Assembly (NCBI GenBank): GCA_030737875.1
Contig: CM060912.1
Span: forward strand, 881,973,199 to 882,037,198
Length of the DNA stretch: 64,000 bases
Direction of reading: 5' to 3'
Source of the DNA: Allium sativum
Taxonomy: Eukaryota; Streptophyta; Magnoliopsida; Asparagales; Amaryllidaceae
Of this stretch, positions 58,503 through 64,000 are shown in pieces. Positions within the stretch are counted from its first letter, which is position 1; each line of letters begins with the position of its first letter. Under the pieces are notes generated by a model. The model saw only the letters and a list, made by a program, of their open reading frames with translations, had not been told where the DNA came from and ran no database searches. The position numbers and the translations under genes were made by a program.

Positions 58503-59541
58503 ATCTCCCCCACTTAAAACTTTTCGTCCCCGAAAAGGAACAAAGTCGAAAGTGGTTTAATTAATCAACTCTATGTTCGATCTTGCTTCCATTCTCCAAC
58601 TTCTCAGTTTCTGAGAATTTTCAAATTTTCAAAAATTTGGCTAACACCCTAAATTTTTGAAAAATTTCGCCATAACCTCCCCTGCACCGGGAGCCACGGG
58701 AAAATCCCGAAATTGCCATATAGGCCTTCTGATCTCAAAAAGAAAAAGAAAAAGCCAAGCGGCTAGCCAATAGGCTCATAAAATCATCATCACCCAAACA
58801 AAACAGTAAATTATATAGTAAACATGTACCTATTTGTCGAGCAAACAAATTTTATTCTCTGCTCTAGCCTCCTTGCTATGACCTGTTCAATGTAAGTACA
58901 TATATATATGCAAGCAAATGCGACCAATTTTCAATACAATTTAATATTTGATTCAATTAGGCTAAATGGTTCAAAATTATCAAACAACTAAACAAACCAC
59001 ACAAACATCAATCAATTAGTGAATTAGAGTTTCAAATTCATAATTTGATACATATACAAAAATCATGTTTTTAATGCCAATTCACAACAATAAGTCTATC
59101 TATATAAGTTTTGGTTCTCACACCAGTCTAATGGAAATATATAGATATCACACCTTCGAAACACGAATATAAATACTGATGATTTTATGACAATCATCAG
59201 TACCATCTCTGGGCGACTAGAATGTGATTCTATATCTATCCAGTATATTAAAACTTCGAATATACGTTCATGACGCGTATATGCAAAATCTTTATATATT
59301 GGATTGTCCATATTCAAAATAAATAAATAATCAAATAAGTATAAAGCGATTTAAATTTTCAAAACAAAAATTGTTTTCATTTGAAAAATATACTCTTCAC
59401 ACTCGTTCTAGGATACTACTGATCCTATCTCTAACGAGTCATTCTAATTGGATATTACTAATCCAATATCTGATGAATTCTTTCGTAGGGTTCTAATGTG
59501 TCGTGTTCTCGAGCTCTGTAAACCAAAGCTCTGATACCAAA
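58503..59541 (-). mobile_element. Element C internal region, 1.04 kb, non-coding
   Basis: Minus-strand PPT AAGTGGGGGAGAT (58503-58515) and PBS TGGTATCAGAGC (59528-59539). It contains AGCCGCTTGGCT (58753-58764), the mini-exon-like segment (58830-58882), hairpin 2 (59401-59439) and hairpin 1 (59447-59467). No protein motif is seen. Confidence 0.92.
59401..59467 (-). promoter_or_regulatory. Post-PBS double hairpin of C
   Basis: Minus strand: ATTGGAT-TAGTAAT-ATCCAAT, then ACTCGTT...AGGAT-CAGTAGT-ATCCT...AACGAGT. This is the best-paired version of the two hairpins among the elements here. Confidence 0.7.
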
Positions 59542-62500
59542 TGTAGCGACCCGAACTTCTCCGGTCTCCGAAGAGATGAGAAAGAATGAATTACTATGAG
59601 GACAAGACAAAATAGAACGCAAACCGAAGAACATTTCATTGCTATTACAACAATTCCATCAGAATACAAGAATATACAGAGTATAAATGAATAAATTACA
59701 TTCGATACATATCAGAGATTACATTAAATTACATAGCAGCGGAAAAATAATACAAAGCACAACCGAAGGTGATATACGGATACAGGGCTTTCCGGATATC
59801 ATTCCAGCTGTAAACCAGGATCCTGTGAATATAAATCTGCAAAACCAAAACTACTAGCTGCCCGTGCGGAAAATAAGGGCACCTAGAGTTTAGGTTAAAA
59901 CAATAAACTCCAGGTCAGTCATGTGACTGGTGTGAGAATTAAAACAGTTATTAATATTGGTTTTAAAGTTTGGTAAATCAAGGGACCACGCCGTATAACA
60001 CGGAACGGGTTTCCTCCCAAGAATACCAGTGCATAGAATAAACAGCGCAATGCTTTTTTGAAAAATGAAGATATTATAAGACCCAGGTCCCATCACACAA
60101 TGCAACGCAAGCCGGAGGATAGGGTTTTCCCTTATAATAGCCAAACATGCTTGGTACGTTTAAAACAAATCATTTGATACTATAATAAGTGCATAGTGTC
60201 AAAACAATTTCAATCATAAATATAAATCATAGACGGCATGAGTGCCCCATCCCACTATGTCGCCATACTAGGCTCTACAAATAAAACAGCAATATCACGT
60301 ATTGGAAATTGGATTTCCGTCATGAGTCGAGGCAAGGGGCAAGCTCCTCTCCGCTTCGAGACACCCTAGCAAATGCCTCGGGACTACACACTCTGGGCAA
60401 CCCCGGATGCGGCTGGGCCGGTCCTCACTTACGTTAGAGGATTGGCAATTCCTGAACACACGTTTCCCGGTCCTTACAGACCTATAATCGAGGCACCTCA
60501 TTCCAACAACCACAAAGGTGAAAAGTATATAAATGTCAGGGCTGGTAAGTCACTGACACCACCAAAGCTAGAAAGAAACGTCGTGCTCTCCCAGCGGTCC
60601 GTATCCCGTTTTTAACTCATACCGAGGTGTGAGGCTCGCGAATTCACGTTATACACAAAGCTACGCCACAAAGGCCGTGCTTTGATCATCAACCACAAGA
60701 CTTTGCTTTTCAACAGAAGCCTTGATCCATGCAACTCAGCGTGCCACACAGGCAATTCATGCCATGCAGTTGATATCTATCGATATATAACCTCTGAGCT
60801 CGTACGTCTCAGAGAAGGGCGTTAAGCAAGAGAATAAATTCTCCGCCGCCAAACAGATATATATTTAACAGAAATCAATCAACATAGAATAAAATCCAAT
60901 GTCGGACACACAATCCATTTACAAGTCCGTTTTGGGTCTGAACGAAACCGGAGGCACTTTCCTCGCATATCCATCCGTCTCCAAGTACGTCTGGACGACC
61001 ACCAACTATTCCCTCATCTTGGGTGTACAGCCCAATCAAGATCATCAGTAATCACCCAAACGATGTGAAGACTTCCGGTCTTCAACCACCGTCTTCATCT
61101 TCGACTTATCGTCGAATCGGTTATTCAGAATGGGTATAAACCCAGCCTTTCCGAACAACCCGCGTATATTAAAACAAATGTTACACAAACACAACATACT
61201 CCTCATTCCAATTCAGAATATTCTTTTATTCATAAAATCACATTTTTAGGGAAAGGTTCCCATTAATTTTATCCAAGATAAATTCTTTAAAATTTATCCT
61301 TTAATCTTCCTTTGGATGTCGTTTTAAACCGAATTATGGTTTTCTAAACTAGTCGAGATTAGCGAACCGTAACGAAGTAATTATTTATTTTATTTCCCAA
61401 TCCCAACCTATTCATCCCATGAAGCAAAACTGGTAATACTCCATATCTAACACCACGGTGTTATCGGTAAAATTAATTACCATTTCACGTCCAAATCTAA
61501 TTAAAGATTTAACTATCGTTTTGGAGCAAAACTGGTGATACTCCATTCTCGCTTATTTGCCAAATTTGATAATTTAAATTATCAATTCTCATTTCAATCT
61601 AATTGCAGATTCATTTAAAACTCCTTTTACTGGGTTAAACAACTAATGTCATTTAAAACACAGTTCACGACAAACCCATGAATCAGTTCTATTTAAAATC
61701 GGGTTAAAGAACTAGTGTTATTTAAAACACAGTTCACGATAAACCCACAAATCAATTCTATTTATTATCGGGTTAAAGAACTAGTGTTATTTAAAACACT
61801 ATTCAAGATAAACCCATTTCAAATCCAGTCAAATATATTAGAAATTCCGATTATTTAAAACCCCTTTTTAAATCTAATTTATTTATTTAAAAATAATTGG
61901 GTTTTAAATTTAGTTCAAAACAAGTTCATTTCGATAAAAATCCATTTTTATCTTTTCAAATATGGAGTTTTTCACCCCAATTTTTCCCAAATCATTTCTT
62001 ATGATTTTACACAAATTATTACTAATTTTAATAATTTTATTAAGGCCCGTACAATCGATTTCCAACAATGGCCATCGAACTGCACTTACAACGACCTTTT
62101 TCAAATTTGATTTGGATGTAACTCCAAATACAACCGTTAGATTTCAAACTCCTAATATTCGTTAGAAATCTCTTTTTGATACGAACCCAACGGTTCCGGT
62201 TTTAGGAGAATCCGACGGTCGGATCTCCCGTAATATCCGTTTGAAATAAATTGTCGAAATTCACGAACTGCCGCGGCGCGGCGCGTTCTATTCAGGCCAT
62301 TATATTATATATAATATATATAATATATGTATTTCGTCGATTACCATTCAAAATGAATTCTATAAATAGTTTTGAATTCGTTTCAAAAACAGTTTCAACC
62401 TTTATTTCAAATCAAATCAAATTTGAATTTTTCCTTATAAATTCGCTTTAGAATTCGTTTCTATTCAATTCAAATTTCAATTCAATTCATATCCATTTCG

Positions 62501-64000
62501 ATTTCTATTTGAATCCAATTCATTTCGTTTTCTATTTGAATCAAATTCATTTCGTTTTCTATTCAATTCAAATTCATTTCGTTTTCTACTTGAATCAAAT
62601 TCATTTCGTTTTCTATTTAATTCGAATTCAAATTGGCTTTCTATTCAATTCAATTCGAAATCGTTTTATATTCAATTCATTTCGAAATCGTTTTATATTC
62701 AATTTATTTCCATTTTCTATTCAATTCAAATCAAATTTCATTTCAAAATATGTGATTTCGAAATCACTTTTCAATATTCATTTTAAAATGAATAAAATCG
62801 ATATAAACATCGTTCACGTCAAAATGGCGCATCTCTAATCAACACGGCTTCATATAATTCTATTTTCAAATATTCTATTTCAAATATTTCTATTTCAAAA
62901 TATTTCCTATTCAAATATTTCTATTTCAAATATTTCTATTTCAAAATATTTCGTTCAACACATGACTAATCTCAACGGGTGAATACAGTCAACACATGAA
63001 CCTTTATTTTTATGTTGATAAAGATGTAAATTTTATTATTAAAATATTTCGTTCAACACATGACTAATCTCAACAGGTGAGTACAGTCAACACATGAACC
63101 TTTATTTTTATATTGATAAAGATGTAAATTTTATTATTAAAATATTTCGTTCAACACATGACTAATCTCAACGGATGAGTACAGTCAACACATGAACCTT
63201 TATATTATAATATTCTTTATTTTCTAAATTGGAATGAGGCCCAATCAATCACCATATAATGTTAATTATATGGATTTTCGTACATCACACGTATATAATA
63301 GCATTGAAAAATAATCAACCATCAACCAAAGTGCACTACACTGTATAAGCATCAAATATAGATATCTAACGCTTATAACAGCCTGTCAATCAATCGATCG
63401 ACATATTTAATCAATCAGGATGAGTGAACTTCAAATTTCATCCCAACACCCGTGTGGGGTTTCAAATCAACAAACACAGATTTTATTTGTGCAGTTGGGC
63501 GATGTGTAAAATTTACCGTCCCAATCAATGTCCTTCAAATAGGTGTACATAAACAAACCATCCGGTTTGTAAATGAATATTTTATTTTATTCACTTCCAC
63601 GTTAAAAATTATATTTTTAACGATAAAATATTTTATTTCAACACATGAATTTCTATTCAGTTCATTTACAAAATAAAAATGATATTTTTTATTTTTCTAA
63701 CTTATTTTAGAAAATTTCGACGGCATAACGGCACGATACTAGAAACGGGACGAGGTCTAGCCTTATCCCCGGTCTAGTGAAGGCCCACGCCATTCACACA
63801 TCAATCAAATCCATTCATTTCACCAAACAATTCAATTTCAATCAAATCATCTAACTAATTTATGCAACCAAACAAACAAGTCCATGGTCTGTGGACGATT
63901 GTGTCGGGTGCTACTAAGCACCGTCTGCATCCTAGTATATATATAACTAGAAAATGAAATTGAAAGGTGAGAAATTCTCACCAATAGCTATCCAATACCA
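59542..64000 (-). mobile_element. Element C, 5' LTR (far end outside the window)
   Basis: Matches 51878-56340 in order and nearly in sequence. It includes distal stem 60070-60141 with one mispair, double hairpin 60792-60814, tandem modules 61630-61820, and the 115-bp tandem 62950-63205. The promoter and leader part lies beyond the window. Confidence 0.92.

Overview
The window is repeat DNA from a seed plant, most likely a flowering plant with a large nuclear genome. I find no host gene. Everything I can identify is LTR retrotransposon sequence, nested several layers deep. The plant assignment rests on the Ty3/gypsy Tekay/Del-like gag-protease and integrase tail, a Sirevirus-like Ty1/copia 3' end, primer-binding sites matching the 3' end of plant initiator tRNA-Met (TGGTATCAGAGC), and AAACCCTAG telo-box motifs in the leaders. 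Strongly AT-rich sequence and many C-to-T differences at CpG between sister LTRs suggest methylated heterochromatin.

Layout. Element D (minus strand): 3' LTR 1-4564 (cut by the window start), internal region 4565-5793, 5' LTR 5794-10353. D sits in G, a plus-strand Tekay-type LTR fragment (10354-13760). G sits in E, a minus-strand giant-LTR fragment (13761-17127). E sits in the 3' end of a Sirevirus-like copia element (17128-19931). The LTR of that copia element was then hit by element A (19932-41465, plus strand, TSD CACGT) and, 99 bp further on, by element B (41570 onward, plus strand). The first LTR of A carries the young element F (25990-33333, TSD TTCAT). The empty F site is visible in the other LTR of A near 40950. 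The 3' LTR of B (48709-51877) was split by element C (51878 to beyond 64000, minus strand).

The notable content is elements A, B, C and D. Each has LTRs of about 6.1-6.6 kb around an internal region of only 1.0-1.2 kb with no detectable protein gene (D's 5' LTR is 4.6 kb after a deletion). They are non-autonomous elements with an extreme LTR-to-internal ratio. Comparing the four families shows shared cis structures: a hairpin just after the PBS with a 7-nt YAGTARY loop and a covarying stem; a 42-54 nt segment flanked by AG and GT like a mini-exon; a 12-nt AGCCGCTTGGCT motif; a palindrome upstream of a GC-rich leader; a strong splice-donor sequence ending that leader; an AT hairpin array behind it; a donor sequence folded in a GTGAG/CTCAC hairpin; and a distal 11-bp covarying stem.

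F keeps a 541-codon gag-protease ORF but has lost most of reverse transcriptase, RNase H and integrase. It could supply Gag and protease in trans, and it shares the PBS and PPT style of A-D. It lacks their post-PBS hairpin, so it is not shown to be their helper. How these elements get mobilised is inference. The nesting, boundaries and repeat structures are read directly from the sequence. All comparisons were made by eye.
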